Part shown: in pieces, positions 47,851 through 59,209 of the stretch
Layout: each line of letters opens with the position of its first letter
Numbering within the stretch: position 1 is the stretch's first letter
Source of the DNA: Pyrrhosoma nymphula
Taxonomy: Eukaryota; Arthropoda; Insecta; Odonata; Coenagrionidae
Length of the DNA stretch: 64,000 nucleotides
Direction: 5' to 3'
Assembly: GCA_963573305.1 (NCBI GenBank)
Contig: OY754331.1
Coordinates: forward strand, 9,148,868-9,212,867
Notes under the pieces: model-generated
Told to the model about the DNA's origin: nothing
The model's database searches: none
What the model saw: the letters and a program-made list of their open reading frames with translations, nothing else
Program-made: the position numbers and the translations under genes

Positions 47851-49859
47851 CTCCATATTGCCATGCCGGGCTGCATAATTTGCCCATCTTGTAAAAATGT
47901 TCACTAAAATTTCCATGTCCAGTTTAAAAACATTCACCTTGTCAAACTGGTGGCTCAGTCATTCTCTCTCTATATTTTTTTAATAAATTTAGTTCAAAGA
48001 CCAGCGAAAATACTTGGGAAAAATATATTTCATTCATTATAATGGAGTACTGATACATTGTAAATAGAGTATTATTTACAACATGTTTTCATATTTACTC
48101 ATCGGTGTCGACGCTCATGTAGGTGGTTCAGAGTACGTGTAATTTGCAATAGTGATTAGGTAAGTATAGGCAGATGATAACTACATTTATATCTTCCTAA
48201 TGCAGCCTACTCATTCCGCCATAGAAAATTTCCGTGTCACTCGGTGTAAACGTTTTGGTAATCCTAAAGCTCTACGATATTTTTTGAAATGTAAATTGCT
48301 CTACTCGAGCTCATTCAATGAACTTCACAATCACAAATAGATTAAAACATTCTTTTCCGATAGTGAAATGTCCATATTGACACAGTCCAAAGTCATTTTT
48401 TCAGTTTTAATTACGCGGTATAGTAAAAATAATTAAAAAGATGCATTTTACGAAGAATAAATGATAAACGCGTATTTATGAAATATGGTCCGGCAATGAT
48501 GTAATTAACAAAGCTTAATAATTTATTATATATAAAACTAAGCACTTTTCACGATGCCCCAGACATTACACTATGTGAACCGAATGTTTAAAGCAAGTTC
48601 TTGAAAGTCACAAAAACTACTATTGTCCGCCTTTTCCAGGATCCGGGCAACTGTTCGATGCGACGCGACGGTGCCAAAAATATAGTAGGAGTACATATGC
48701 CCTCTATAAGGCAAAAAAGTGAACATACTACGTATATTTGCAAATTGTTGGTACTGACCAATAGGTTTGCTTTTAATTATAATTTAGAACAATGGAACGT
48801 TTTCATACAATGAGATAACCAAAACCTTATTGATGGGGAGACAGGAAAAACTTGTAAATATGGAAACATGTTATACATTATGCTCTATTTACAATTTAAC
48901 ATTAATAAGGGTTAAAAGGTGTATGATATATATTCTTATCTAATATTTCTACTCTTCTTTGAACTAAATTTAGAAAAAAGATAGAGAGAATGTCATCCAT
49001 CAACGCCTTAGCGGAATTGCGGCATAATTCTAGAAGAGGAGGAAAAAACATTCTTCGATCTCTTCTTAGTACGATTCCTTGCAATTTTAGGTATGTAATC
49101 ATTTCAAGTAAATGCGTACGACTGGTTGCAAGGTATTTTTTGTTACATATAATCCGATGGACACCAAAATATTATTTTAAAACAAGATGAAGTAAATGAA
49201 CAATCTAACGTTACTGAAAATATTTCTTTCAAGAAATGTGGCTTGAAGTTCAATCTTAATGGGAATGAATAGAAGGAAAAGTTCTTTTATCGATTTACGA
49301 GTTATCAAATATCTTACACCTGACATATCTCTTACTAAGGCTCACATATTTTCCCCAAAGCGTAATTTAGTTAAAATGAAAAACGGAGTCTGATAGCAAT
49401 TTTGGATATTTATGCCTCAAAATAGGAAGACACTAAAATAAAATAAACAATATTTTAATTAATAAAGCATAACCCGTTAGAATTAACAAAAGCATTGATT
49501 ACGAATTTAATTAACTAAAATCATTTGTCATCTTCCGAGAGTGTGAGAAAGAAACATTTACTGGGATATACATAATAGGTGATGTGAAAACAAGATAACG
49601 AAAAGCATCATACAATCGATACTCAAAATGATCACTCGATAAACAATTCAAAAAACTTTGTCACAACTGAAAATATGTAAAGGCAATGCTATTGAATTAA
49701 AAATAAATTATCGGAAAAATATCACGTAGAAGAGTCCAGTCAAATGCCAATGATCTAGGTAACACAAATACATTTCCAATGTCGCACAATAAGGCATGTA
49801 TGGTATCGTAAGACTCTAATAATATTAGATCTGTACTAAGAAATATCATATAAATGTAA
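47851..49859. other. AT-rich non-coding stretch
   Basis: No features recognised. The short frames on both strands (for example 48902-49102) are not conserved families. Confidence 0.5.
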
Positions 49860-49995
49860 ACAGAGTTTTCGGTGGCTTGTGATTTCAGCTATCCCTTGGC
49901 ACGAATTCAAGGATATAAAGAAATTTAAGGATTCCTTGAATAACTACTTCAAATATCGTTCAGCAAGATATTCCGGACATATACTGATCTAAAGC
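49860..49995 (+). pseudogene. Possible LINE C-terminal fragment
   Basis: The plus strand reads AIPWHEFKDIKKFKDSLNNY followed by F and K. This resembles the WNxLP...FKxxLKxYF ending of CR1/Jockey polymerases. Only about 30 residues are visible and upstream blocks are unrecognisable, so chance similarity cannot be excluded. Confidence 0.3.
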
Positions 49996-50324
49996 CTACC
50001 TATACTAAACCTTCCATTAATCGATTTTCGGTTTCATCACCAGGAGAATGCTTAATCCAATGAGAGCGAATAAGATGATTGGAATTTTTTAGTATCTAAT
50101 ATAAAAGCTGTAGATTACTTGCAAACGGGTGTCAAAAATACCGTCCGTCCTTTTATAGTAAATTCGTGTACGACCATTCTTCGTGATAAGTGGATTATTT
50201 ATTGATTATGCATCGACCAATCCAAAATCAGCTTCTTAACGTATCCGAACGGGCACTCTTTCATAAAAAAATATTAGGTAATATAACTGTGACATGCCAT
50301 TTTTTTCCTTTTCCCCTGAATTAA

Positions 50325-50650
50325 AAGAACTAATAACACGTGTGCTCGAAGAGAAAATATATAAGCAGATTATTGTAGGAAAAATACCGAAAATGATTCA
50401 TAGTTGGTCCATCATTCAATAGGTATAATAACGTTATTGATGCTTTTGGATAATGTTTGGATAATGTTTAATGTTCATTTTAAATAAATATGAAAAATAG
50501 TACGAAATCAAATGAAAACCCTTTACAGATGCGTAAAATGACTAATAATAAGAATATAAGCAGAAAAATAGTCAGATAACACCTTCATAGTTATTCCATC
50601 ATTCAGTAGGCATAACAACGTTATTGATATTTTTGGATAATGTTTACGAG
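50325..50650 (+). repeat. Diverged direct duplication
   Basis: About 50325-50460 and 50545-50645 share catagtt, ccatcattca.taggtataa, aacgttattgat and ttttggataatgttt. They are separated by about 215 bp. The origin is unknown. Confidence 0.55.
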
Positions 50651-52079
50651 TGTGTAGTGATCTCGGAAATTGTTTTATGCCTTTTGGTTTACTTTTTACT
50701 TATCTTTGCTAACTTATTGAATAACATTAGCAGGATCAACCAATTAGTTTGTAATTTTTTTCATCGTTATTAAATTTCCTGTTAGCTATTCCTCATTCAT
50801 TCTGAGCTATGTAAGCACGCCTGACACATTTTGTAAGCACGCCTGACCACCTTGCAACACCTTTTTTTCCTTTAGTTTGACGAAATGACAACAAATACTC
50901 CACTTCCCATCACTCCCATGTCCTTTCTATGTACTAGTTAGAGGTCGTTTTCCATGTTTGGATTATGTGCACATAAAGCATCTAAGTTTATCTATTTGCC
51001 TCAGAATAAAGTTTTTTCTAGCTTTGCGCATTGCCAGAAAATACTCTATAAATGATCAAATTTCATAACATTTTATTTTCCTGTGTCTATTTCACTGTAA
51101 TTGCCATACAGACACCTTCAAGTAGACCATTATAAGCCTAGTATGGCCACCGTAATGACGCAGTTGATGCTGGCCTTCTTGAAAATCCGAAAAAGTTCAG
51201 GTATTCTAAAATGTTTGCTTTCGTGTTTCACCGGCAGAAATTCAAGGAATTCGTCTAAAGAAAGTAAAATGGTAATATTTGTTACGTGGGTGGGAGAATA
51301 TGATCAGGTCGCCATAACGAATGAAATAAGGAGGTTTAAATTTGTTAAACTCAGGATACTGCGTGGGTAAGGAATCAGATTTGAACTAGTTTTAATAAAC
51401 ATAATGGCGCTCACTGAAGTTGATAAGGATGTAGAAGTTTTACATTCTTGAATAAAGCTGAGTAGGTAAAGGCGTACAAATTAGTATATTTACGAAGTAG
51501 CGTAAGGGAAAAGTAATATACCTACTTAATTTACGAATATCAAGTAAATCTTGCTGCATCAGGTGTATAGGTAATAACTGATTTAACCTATTATTTTAAT
51601 GTTTATCCTTTTGGAATTTAGGGATACAAAACAATGAGTCAAATTCTAACTGAACTATTTCATTTACTACTCATACTTATTGCTAAGGAAGTACCAGTCC
51701 TATTAACGTTTTCTATGTGTTTTAAGTGTACCAGTATCTATCTACCAGTATCTATGCAATGCGTGAATATGTATATTTATTTATTTGTAAAGATTATCTT
51801 GAGTTTAACCACAGCTCTCAATACTGTCGATCCATACCACAGTAATATACATTTTGAAAATGCCCAACTTAGACAATGTGGTCCGATATTACTCTTTTTC
51901 CTGGGGTTTAACAAACGACACGTGAATAGTGTCATGATATCGAAAGCGTCCTCATATCTACGCCCTTACTTTTTTCTTGCTGGATTTAACTCTTGGATGT
52001 TGGAATAAGTATCATAAGTCATGTACGGGATTTGGGGCGGAAATATGAGACACAGCAGATGAATGGAAAGGGGAGCAGA
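50651..52079. other. AT-rich non-coding stretch
   Basis: The hydrophobic open frame at 51634-52008 (124 codons) is the longest. Its composition follows the AT bias and it matches no family I know. No other features recognised. Confidence 0.45.
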
Positions 52080-52380
52080 GCCTAGGTGTTGAAGAGCGCA
52101 AGAAGAGGTATTCTTTCGCTGAAATGGAAAACGAGTCCGTTGTCAGAAAGGATTTGGGGAGACGATCGGCAGTGACGGTTGTGGGAGGGGGTGGGAGGGA
52201 GGGGGGTGGAGGGGGCAGCTTTACCACGCTCCGCCGGCCATCCCCCTCCCCCCCCCCCCCCCCCCCGAAGGCCACTTTTCGTGACGCACTCGGTAATATA
52301 CGTGGACTGTGAGGGAGGGTGGGAGGGGAGGGAGGGTGAAAAAAGAGGAAGGAGGGAAGATGAAAGAAAAAAGTGAAAAC
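52080..52380. repeat. G-rich / C-run / G-rich tract
   Basis: G clusters (52178-52215, 52310-52350) flank a run of about 20 C with one interruption (52242-52266). The strand switch could form a G-C hairpin or quadruplex. Overlapping frames on both strands here are artefacts. Confidence 0.55.
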
Positions 52381-53292
52381 GCGGATGACGAATGCCAGAA
52401 TTAAGCGATAAATGAATAACGGAGGATATAGCGGGTGTGAGAGGTTCGGGTTATGGGATGGGGAATTATGGGACTGAAAGATGGCCGGGGATATGGACGA
52501 GGGCGATTTAAAAGCAAGAATCGATTTGGACTGCAGCAAGAGAATCGATTCTTCCATCAAAACCATCCTGATGGATAGCGTGCATCAATTCATTATTGTA
52601 TCGTTAATTATCCTTCACTTTAGATATCCATCACCTCAAGGAAATGAACTTCCTTATCTACGAGAGTAGAGCCAGCACCGGGTTCAAATACACCATCACA
52701 TTCCTCTTGGGGCTTTCACTGCAGCAGCAGTAGCCAGCTTTTGACCCATACATACCTTAAAATCACAACGCTCATTAAAACTAAGCTCCGTAATGCGAAC
52801 AATAGCGGGAAACTAGCGCTATTGGGTTGTGGCGTGTTCAGTTAAGGCGCCGGACAAATGGGTTTCATGAGGGCATTGCCTAAGAGACCACGGTGAGAAA
52901 GTAGAATGAAAAACATTGGTCGCTCAAAAAAAGAGAGGGTTTTGATAGCAGAACGAATTTAATGGCAAAGCATTGATGGAGCAGCATTTGAAAAACTCAC
53001 CTAGGCAGTACTGACCTCGTACCGTCCTACCACTAGCTCTCTCTACCGGCCGATTCGAGCGATTCGTATCCACGACGAAAACAACCGCAAACACTTTCCC
53101 TCCCAGTGCATCAAAACACTTGAACTCTGAAAATGCCTGTTGGTGTCGAAAAGGATTGGTGCTGCTGCTTGTCTCTTTTGATATCCCATTAAAACTGAGA
53201 AGAAACTAAAAATTCTGATATCGATGGAGGTAAAAGGGATTTGCGAGGCGAGGGAGGGAAACTCCTCCTTGTCTCAATTTTATTCATCGAGA
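52381..53292. other. Non-coding stretch
   Basis: Mixed composition. A B-box-like ccgggttcaaatac lies near 52679, similar to the one near 33135. No genes recognised. Confidence 0.45.
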
Positions 53293-53305
53293 AATCATAT
53301 GTATT

Positions 53306-54067
53306 GACTCAAAACGTTACATTTGGGCAGTGCAACTTTGAAAATGTAAAATATTTCAGTTACCTCGGTACTATTTTAAACAGTAAGAACTCAATGACAG
53401 AAGAGATAAACAAGAGGATAATGGCCGGAAATAGGGCTTACTTTGCTAATATTAAGATCCTAAAGTCAACTCTTCTATCTAAGGAAATGAAAGTCAAGAT
53501 CTATAAGACACTTATCAGACCGGTCGTGACATACGGAGCAGAAGCGTGAACCATCTCTGCTGGAAATGAGCAAGCTCTGCGGATATTTAAACGTAAGGTT
53601 TTGCGAAGGATATATGGTCCTGTGACAGATGGGGTAACATGGAATAGAATAGAATATAATTTTTATTTCAATCTATTATTACAAAAACAATAATTGGGTA
53701 ACCCCTAAGGAATACACCACGATAAAACACCGATAACACTGGTTATGAGTTAGATAAGTAGGAGCATAAGAACAAACAGGAAAATAGAAAATATCATCAG
53801 AGGCGAAGACATAGTGAGATTTGTGAAGACCCAACGGTTAGCTTGGAAGGTCATGTGGAAAGAATGAGTGAAGAAAGTATGCCTAAGAAGCTGCTACATG
53901 GAAATATGGATGGAAAGAGAAAAAGAGGAAGTCCAAGGAAAAGATGGATGCAGAATTTGGAAGAAGATATAAAGGCTATGAGGATCGTAAGATGGTGGGA
54001 GAAAGTGCAGAAGAGAAGAGAATGGAGAGGCGTCTTGAGGGAGGCCAAAGCCCATGCCGGGCTGTAG
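53306..54067 (+). pseudogene. LINE ORF2 C-terminal segment, interrupted
   Basis: The coding region starts within the post-catalytic part: NVKYFSYLGTILNSKNSMTE, then IKTLIRPVVTYGAEA-like blocks (TLIRPVVTYGAEA to 53546). It is followed by a TGA at 53547-53549 where tryptophan is expected (TGG to TGA). It goes on with ALRIFKRKVLRRIYGPVTDG to about 53644, where a foreign segment of about 110 bp intervenes. Coding resumes as IENIIRGEDIVRF, then GHVERMSEESMPKKLLHG, RGSPRKRWMQNLEEDI and ends AKAHAGL and a stop at 54065-54067. There is also a frameshift in the second half. The GHVERM..RGxPRxRW ending is typical of arthropod RTE/I-type polymerases. It is non-functional. Confidence 0.8.
53650..53755 (-). 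repeat. Small nested insertion in LINE relic
   Basis: The flanking LINE coding sequence is continuous if this segment is removed. On the minus strand it ends with aataaaaattatattctattctattcc, which looks like a short poly-A-signal and repeat tail of a SINE or LINE. Exact borders and TSD are not resolved. Confidence 0.45.
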
Positions 54068-54100
54068 TGCCGAGAAAGTAAGTAAGTAATCATATGTATT

Positions 54101-55639
54101 CCATGGCCGGTATGAATCGGTATAGTCCATGCAAGTAGTTCTTTAAGAGGTCCCTCCGTAAATAAAGGCACAAAAAGTCTTAGAAAAATGTGCGACTAGC
54201 TACATAATACTCTCTCACGCGGTAGGCATTCTTTAGTGAAACTTACTTGACCTTCGGTTTATATGCTTATAAATACCGCTCTACGAATTCTACCCGTGGT
54301 ACGCAAATATTTCCGTCTTTGGATTTTTTTAATCGTCTTCTTACATGCCTCCTCCGAGAAGGTGGCAAAAAATTCAGTACATGATTGTGTCCTAAAAAAA
54401 AAACCGCTCGATTATTTTCCTTCTCCGAGCATGGAATTGTTCCTTTTCAAAGAGATCAGGAGAAAATCTTACAGAAAATACAAATCCCTTCCGGAAATTG
54501 GCACATCTCTATATTAACAGATGATTAGTGGAAGCTTAAAGGAGGAAAAGACAAAACCTATTGACTCATCATAATGAAGCAATCCGGTCATTGACTCTAT
54601 TGTGAACCAGGTGTGATTGAATCAAAACAAAAATGATCGAACAACGCACATACATCCATCAGCACACTACGTTTCATACTCCAGTGTGGCGTGGGCAATG
54701 GCAACAGAAAGCGTCACAATGGTGGAATTCGGAATATGGCTATAAATATACAACTTGTTTCTTTCACTCAGCCCCAACCTGGAGCATTTTTTCGCTTTCT
54801 CAAATTATTGTTCCACTTAAACACCCTTAGCCTACAAATTCTCCAACTAATAAAAAGTTTCTTCGTATTCATGTGGAATCTAACATATTTTTGTTTAAAT
54901 TGCTTTGAAAGAGAAATTTTCTTGTCTGTAATAGTTAATGTGTCTCCTGTAAAGTGAACAGCCGAGACATGTGCTAAGTATGTTACGAAATGCGCAGCGA
55001 ATAAAGCTTATATTGATGCTCAAATGTATCACACCCAACTAAGGTTCACGAGTAAACCACACAGAAACCCACTCCAAATAAATATTTCCCCCGTATTACG
55101 ATAATTTATCAAGCATGCAGTCCCTATACCTACCGATAACAAATGCCAGTGTAGCCGTAATGGCTGTCAATTCATTGAAATCTTTCTCTACAGCAAATTA
55201 ACTCACCTCCTATCCAACCACTCTCTCAATTTAAACTACTGTGTAAAAACAAACAACGTTCGCATCCGATAAAACAAAGAAATCACTAATTGGGCTCTAA
55301 TTTCACGAACGGAATTTACGGGAAGCAGCTGGTTGAATATACCTTGCCAAGCTGCCGTTCTTCTTTAACGATGAACTCTAAAAAACGCTCGATTGCGTCA
55401 ATTAATGCTGCTCTAAATTGAGCAATGAAATTTCTCGTATACAAAGGCAACACAAAATTTCCTTGTTTAAGCTTCATCTAATGATCTACTTTGAAAAATA
55501 TCCACCTTCAAATATTTATGCTAAGGTTCTCTAGGAGGATATTATTTTAACCCCTCTCTGTATATCAAAGACACTAACAAACATATAAGAAAAATGAAAG
55601 ATACACGGTCCAATTGATAGATATAAATATTCCTTGCCA
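54101..55639. other. AT-rich non-coding stretch
   Basis: No features recognised. Confidence 0.55.
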
Positions 55640-56195
55640 AAGTACATTCTTCTCGGGATTTCCACCGGGTTAAATTGACAAAAATATCCGACGTTTCGAC
55701 AAACCATCATCTTCAGGGTAAATATCCTTGAATTAAAATACGGGAAGCTTTTTACTGTATCCAACAACGAGGTGACTCCTTGTTGGTCTGATTGGGATTA
55801 AGCTTGGCCACAGGATTAAATGAGATAGCGCCAAGATTAATTACCATTCCAACAGTTATTGGGATAGACTGGCATAGGAAGTGATTGAGATCATGCTGAA
55901 AAGGAATAATTATAATCGTGACGCTGGTTTTCATCTTAGCAACCTTGAATGCCATTTTAAAGATGATTCGGAATAATAGAACGAATACTCCTTTCCGTTG
56001 TCGCAATTTTCAAATTTCACCCTCCGAACAATTAGAATTCACCTGATTGTTGGACCCAGATTATAAGCTAGTCGTACTTTAATTCTGCGACATTTTCCTT
56101 GAAGGCGATGGACAAGTTGTCCGTAGAAACGTCGGTACTAGTCACCAATTTTACCCGATGGAAATCTCGAGAAGAATTTCCACGAAGCATTCGCT
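55640..56195. repeat. Inverted pair of PLE-like termini
   Basis: The minus strand at 55720-55640 and the plus strand at about 56097-56190 share, in order, gaaacgtcgg, aattt.acccg.tggaaat and cgagaagaat. They face outwards around about 380 bp of AT-rich sequence with no recognised coding. The layout copies that of the PLE insertions. On the minus strand the end carries the CUGANGA core. On the plus strand a GGAC-AAGUU-GUCC hairpin precedes GAAACGTC (56126-56132). TSDs were not found. Confidence 0.5.
55690..55716 (-). ncRNA. Hammerhead-like core with ACGU stem III
   Basis: On the minus strand CTGAAGA (55716-55710), then GAU-GGUUU-GUC as stem II (G-C, A-U, U-G), then GAAACGTC (55697-55690). ACGU is a 4-nt palindrome followed by C, giving a canonical GUC cleavage triplet. 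One extra U separates the core from stem II, as in the copies at 42550 and 42518. Confidence 0.4.
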
Positions 56196-56734
56196 GGGAA
56201 AACATTAAATCTTCTTTTACAAATATTCCTCCTTCCACCGCACCATATGTATGTGACTATAACATAAACAGAATGAGAGACAAGAAGACAACATTCCGTT
56301 AACATGCGATTCTCTTTCGTACTTTTTCCGCGTCCAACTCCATCTCCATAATGTTGCCAAACAATGTGTACGCAATGTTGACGTAATGATATTCAAATAA
56401 TCGGGTTCACCAAAAAAAAATATCCGATGTTTCCATTGAATCGCATCGGTAACGGCCACCCATCAACATCGTAATCATGTTCACTTTACAATTTCCCCGA
56501 AGGAACCGATTAAAATCATTCGATTATCACAATCTAGATAGCTGTTATTTCGCCGGAACGACTCAGAATGTACTGCAACCATGCAGGGGGGTGGAGAAGG
56601 GCTTCACTCTTCAAAAGGTATTCACGGGGATTTCTCGAGTTTCAGGTATTTTAGTTGTCGCATTAACCGCCAACAAAAAACGATTTTTAAATTTCAATTC
56701 CTCAATTAAATTGTTCAACAACTTTACGAATCAA

Positions 56735-56972
56735 TTTTGAGGAAACGGGGACTAGCCACGGTTGTAACCTTTACTGAGTCAACCGTAAGTGCACAATTGT
56801 GGGATATTCCACAGGACATATATCATTCGCCTTGACCGGGATTCGAACCCGGATCCCTCGATTTTGCGCCGAGTGCTTTAACCAGCTAAGCTACAGAGGC
56901 GTCCTCATCCCGAACCGAACCGGGTTCGAATCCTGGTCAAGGCGAATGATTTTTCTCCTGTGGAGTATCGCA
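56735..56972 (-). mobile_element. Fold-back tRNA-derived SINE, full copy
   Basis: A 238-bp insertion is flanked by the 12-bp direct repeat tttacgaatcaa (56723-56734 and 56973-56984). It contains a tRNA-like unit on the minus strand (56901-56828). The T-arm and the following atgatttttc...cctgtgg sequence occur a second time in opposite orientation (56920-56970), so the ends of the tRNA part fold into a hairpin of about 50 bp. The remaining part (56735-56800) is a unique body shared with 58570-58640. TSDs of this length fit LINE-driven retroposition. Confidence 0.75.
56828..56901 (-). other. tRNA-like Pol III promoter of the SINE
   Basis: The 74-nt minus-strand unit has an A box (TAGCTTAGCTGG), a B box (GGTTCGAATCC), a T-arm CCGGG/CCCGG, and a partial acceptor stem (CGCCT with AGGCG). 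The anticodon loop CGCAAAA lacks the universal U33, so it is a SINE head and not a working tRNA gene. Confidence 0.7.
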
Positions 56973-57014
56973 TTTACGAATCAAGTTCTTATTAATCCTC
57001 TCCGTGCGCATTAA

Positions 57015-58500
57015 GAGGATTGTCTTTTGTTCTGCCTTTTTGGGGTAAGTTATCGAGTTTCACCACATAAATACTACCTCGCAATGTCCTGCGACAATAT
57101 TGACTTAAAAACATAAATGAACCCAATTTAAATGTTTTAACGTTCGGTAAAAACTAATCGGTGTCGCTCTTGTCTGCACTTATGTCGAGAGGAGTGGTTT
57201 CTTGTTTCAACATTCAGCGAACGTATTCCGAATCTGCATTCTTAATTCGCAAAAGTCTGCTGACAAAAATCGATTCAAAATTGAATTCCACATGATAGAA
57301 AATGTTCGATATTTAGTCGTATCGAATCGGTATCGCCCCATCCCACGCCAATGTGGAGGTGTGTTTCATTTGTTTTGACTTTTCGGGGGGTGGCTCGCGT
57401 ATTCCACTCGAAATGGGGAAGAGGACTAGGGTGGGTGGGGAAAGTTGAGTGAGGGTTTGTTGCGGAGGATGAGGATGAGGGGTGGTCCTTTAATGGAAGT
57501 AGCGACGAGTGGACGAGGCGAGATGGAGAGTGCGAGAATGACTGCGAAATTGACAATCAACCGGACGGCGAGCGCGCGAATTGGAATAGCAAACGATAAA
57601 AGAGAGGAAGGGGCGGGGAAGGTTATGACGGCTGAAGAAAATGGACAAGTGTTGTTTCACGTGAGGATGTGGTTCAGTCTGCTCCAGAGCACTGAGAGAC
57701 CCCCTCTGTGTGTGGGCACAGAGTGGTGGGGTCGACGCCAAATGGTGGCCGGTGAGGAAATACGTATTAGGGATTGAGAGTGCTGTCAGCAATCCATTTG
57801 GGACGAATGCGGGCCAGGGTTTGGGAGGAGGAGGAGTAGAAGTGAACTGGTCGCGGCGGTGGTGTAGCAGCGGCGCTCGAAGAAGTCAAATGTTTTAGGC
57901 TCTCCCCTCCCTCACTCCCCGTGGGACACGGAATGCTGGGAAGGGGGAATGTTAGGAAACGGGGGGGGGGGGGTGAGGGGGTCAGCAGTACTGAGTAAAT
58001 TTTGGCCGAGAGAGCGGCGCGCGGCTTCCAGTTAGATTGGAATCCGGATAGATACGAATTAACAGCGGGAAATACCAACTCGTAGCTACGAGTTCTGTGC
58101 AAGAAATGTTATTTTCCCACTGGAATGAGGCAGGATGATCATGCCTCTGTGATACGCACTGAGCAGGGATTCAATATGCTTACACATATATATAGCTGTC
58201 GTGTAAATTCCGAACTGTTTACCATACTCCTTACGAGATAAATTGCCAATACTGTTCACGACGGGAAATTACGTATTCATCGCATTTTAGCATTGGTTCA
58301 GCACTACAGCACCGTGCAAAAGTTCTTTCATGATACTAAGCATTTCTCTTTTCTACTAAATATCCCTCACATGTTTACTGCTATGTAGATTGTGTGTTAG
58401 TAGAGGTATAAGATGATATTAATAATAATAATTTATGAATAGATTTTATAAAAATGTTTAAAAAATGAAAAGTATCATATCTATTTATGAAATATAATAT
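57015..58500. other. Mixed stretch with GC-rich island
   Basis: 57340-58030 is G-rich and CpG-rich, with a run of 13 G near 57962. Overlapping Arg/Ser/Pro-rich frames on both strands are artefacts of composition. The remainder is AT-rich with nothing recognised. Confidence 0.45.
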
Positions 58501-58569
58501 TATATAAGAGAAAAACTGCCCGCTCTTCATTTACAATGGATAATTGGTTCAATAAAATCTTGATTACTC

Positions 58570-58732
58570 ATTTTGAGGATACCGGGACTAGCCACGGTAG
58601 TTACCTTTACGGAGTCACCCGCAAGTGCACAGAAAGGCGATATTCCACAGAGGAAAAATCATTCGCCTTGACCGGGATGATGATGATGATCCCAGTCAAG
58701 GCGAATGATTTTTCCTCTGTGGAATATCGCAC
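58570..58732 (-). mobile_element. Fold-back SINE derivative lacking the tRNA body
   Basis: A 163-bp insertion is flanked by the 12-bp direct repeat tcttgattactc (58558-58569 and 58733-58744). Its first 67 bp match the body of the copy at 56735. Then 58637-58678 and 58689-58730 form a 42-bp inverted repeat with one mismatch around a gatgatgatg loop. The A box and most of the tRNA unit are gone, and only T-arm-proximal sequence remains. It lies directly at the broken end of the BEL/Pao relic. Confidence 0.75.
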
Positions 58733-58744
58733 TCTTGATTACTC

Positions 58745-59160
58745 TTCTACAGTGAAATAAAAATATGAAAAATATCGCCTTTTAATTTTGAGCCGATAAG
58801 TAATCAATCATTTAAAAATGTACCCGAAGGGGTACAGGCAGATGCATCAAAAAACTACACGAATTTTTGAATTAATAGAATAATAGACAACGTGAGGCGG
58901 AAAAAATACTTTCCCTGGGATTTAGATTTGGAAATATGACCAAGACGAATATACTCCTCTAGGAATTCTCAATTATTAGCAAGCAACTCCTTTTGGCGAC
59001 TCAAGTGACGATCAAGATTCACAAATCGCAAAAGCCGCTTGAGAGTATGAATCCCCGAGTTGAGGAGGAAGGGATCGGAAAGGAAGAGAAACAATGAATC
59101 TTCCAGAGTCATCTCTTCGAAAATCATCTAAAAAATACTGTTACACATCGAATATCCTCG
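58745..59160 (-). pseudogene. BEL/Pao reverse transcriptase N-terminal part
   Basis: On the minus strand the blocks occur in shifting frames: DDSGRFIVSLPFRSLPPQLG (near 59115-59050), LKRLLRFVNLDRHLSRQKEL, FLEEYIRLGHISKSK (to about 58910), FFDASACTPSGTFLND (near 58850-58812), and LLIGSKLKGDIFHI (58805-58765). These match the start of BEL/Pao RT, including the VVFDASA and LLxGPxL segments. The catalytic YVDD block is missing because the copy ends here. At least two frameshifts and several stops are present. Confidence 0.75.
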
Positions 59161-59209
59161 GGGTCATAAAAGATTGCCGATAGTAATTCTTCCACTTCCC
59201 AAAAATATT

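Larger units (their letters stand above)
53306..54087 (+). mobile_element. 5'-truncated LINE with 13-bp TSD and AAGT tail
   Basis: The 13-bp direct repeat aatcatatgtatt flanks the insertion (53293-53305 and 54088-54100). The 3' end is an AAGT microsatellite (54076-54087). RT coding is already in progress at the 5' border, so the copy was truncated on insertion. A further insertion of about 110 bp interrupts it near 53650-53755. Family: RTE/I-like polymerase ends with a short repeat tail. Confidence 0.8.

Noticed and set aside
51634..52008. Hydrophobic frame of 124 codons
   Set aside because: Leu/Ile/Phe-rich as expected from AT-rich DNA; no recognised membrane-protein family. It cannot be excluded as an exon but is not supported.
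52012..52566. Minus-strand frame of 184 codons
   Set aside because: It runs across a G tract, a C run of about 20 and a second G tract; Pro/Ser-rich with no family resemblance.
56828..56901. A working tRNA gene on the minus strand
   Set aside because: The anticodon loop lacks U33, the acceptor stem is only partly paired, and the unit lies inside a TSD-flanked retroposon, so it is a SINE head.
57445..58102. Frames of 100-111 codons on both strands
   Set aside because: They overlap in a G-rich CpG island and lack any recognised feature.
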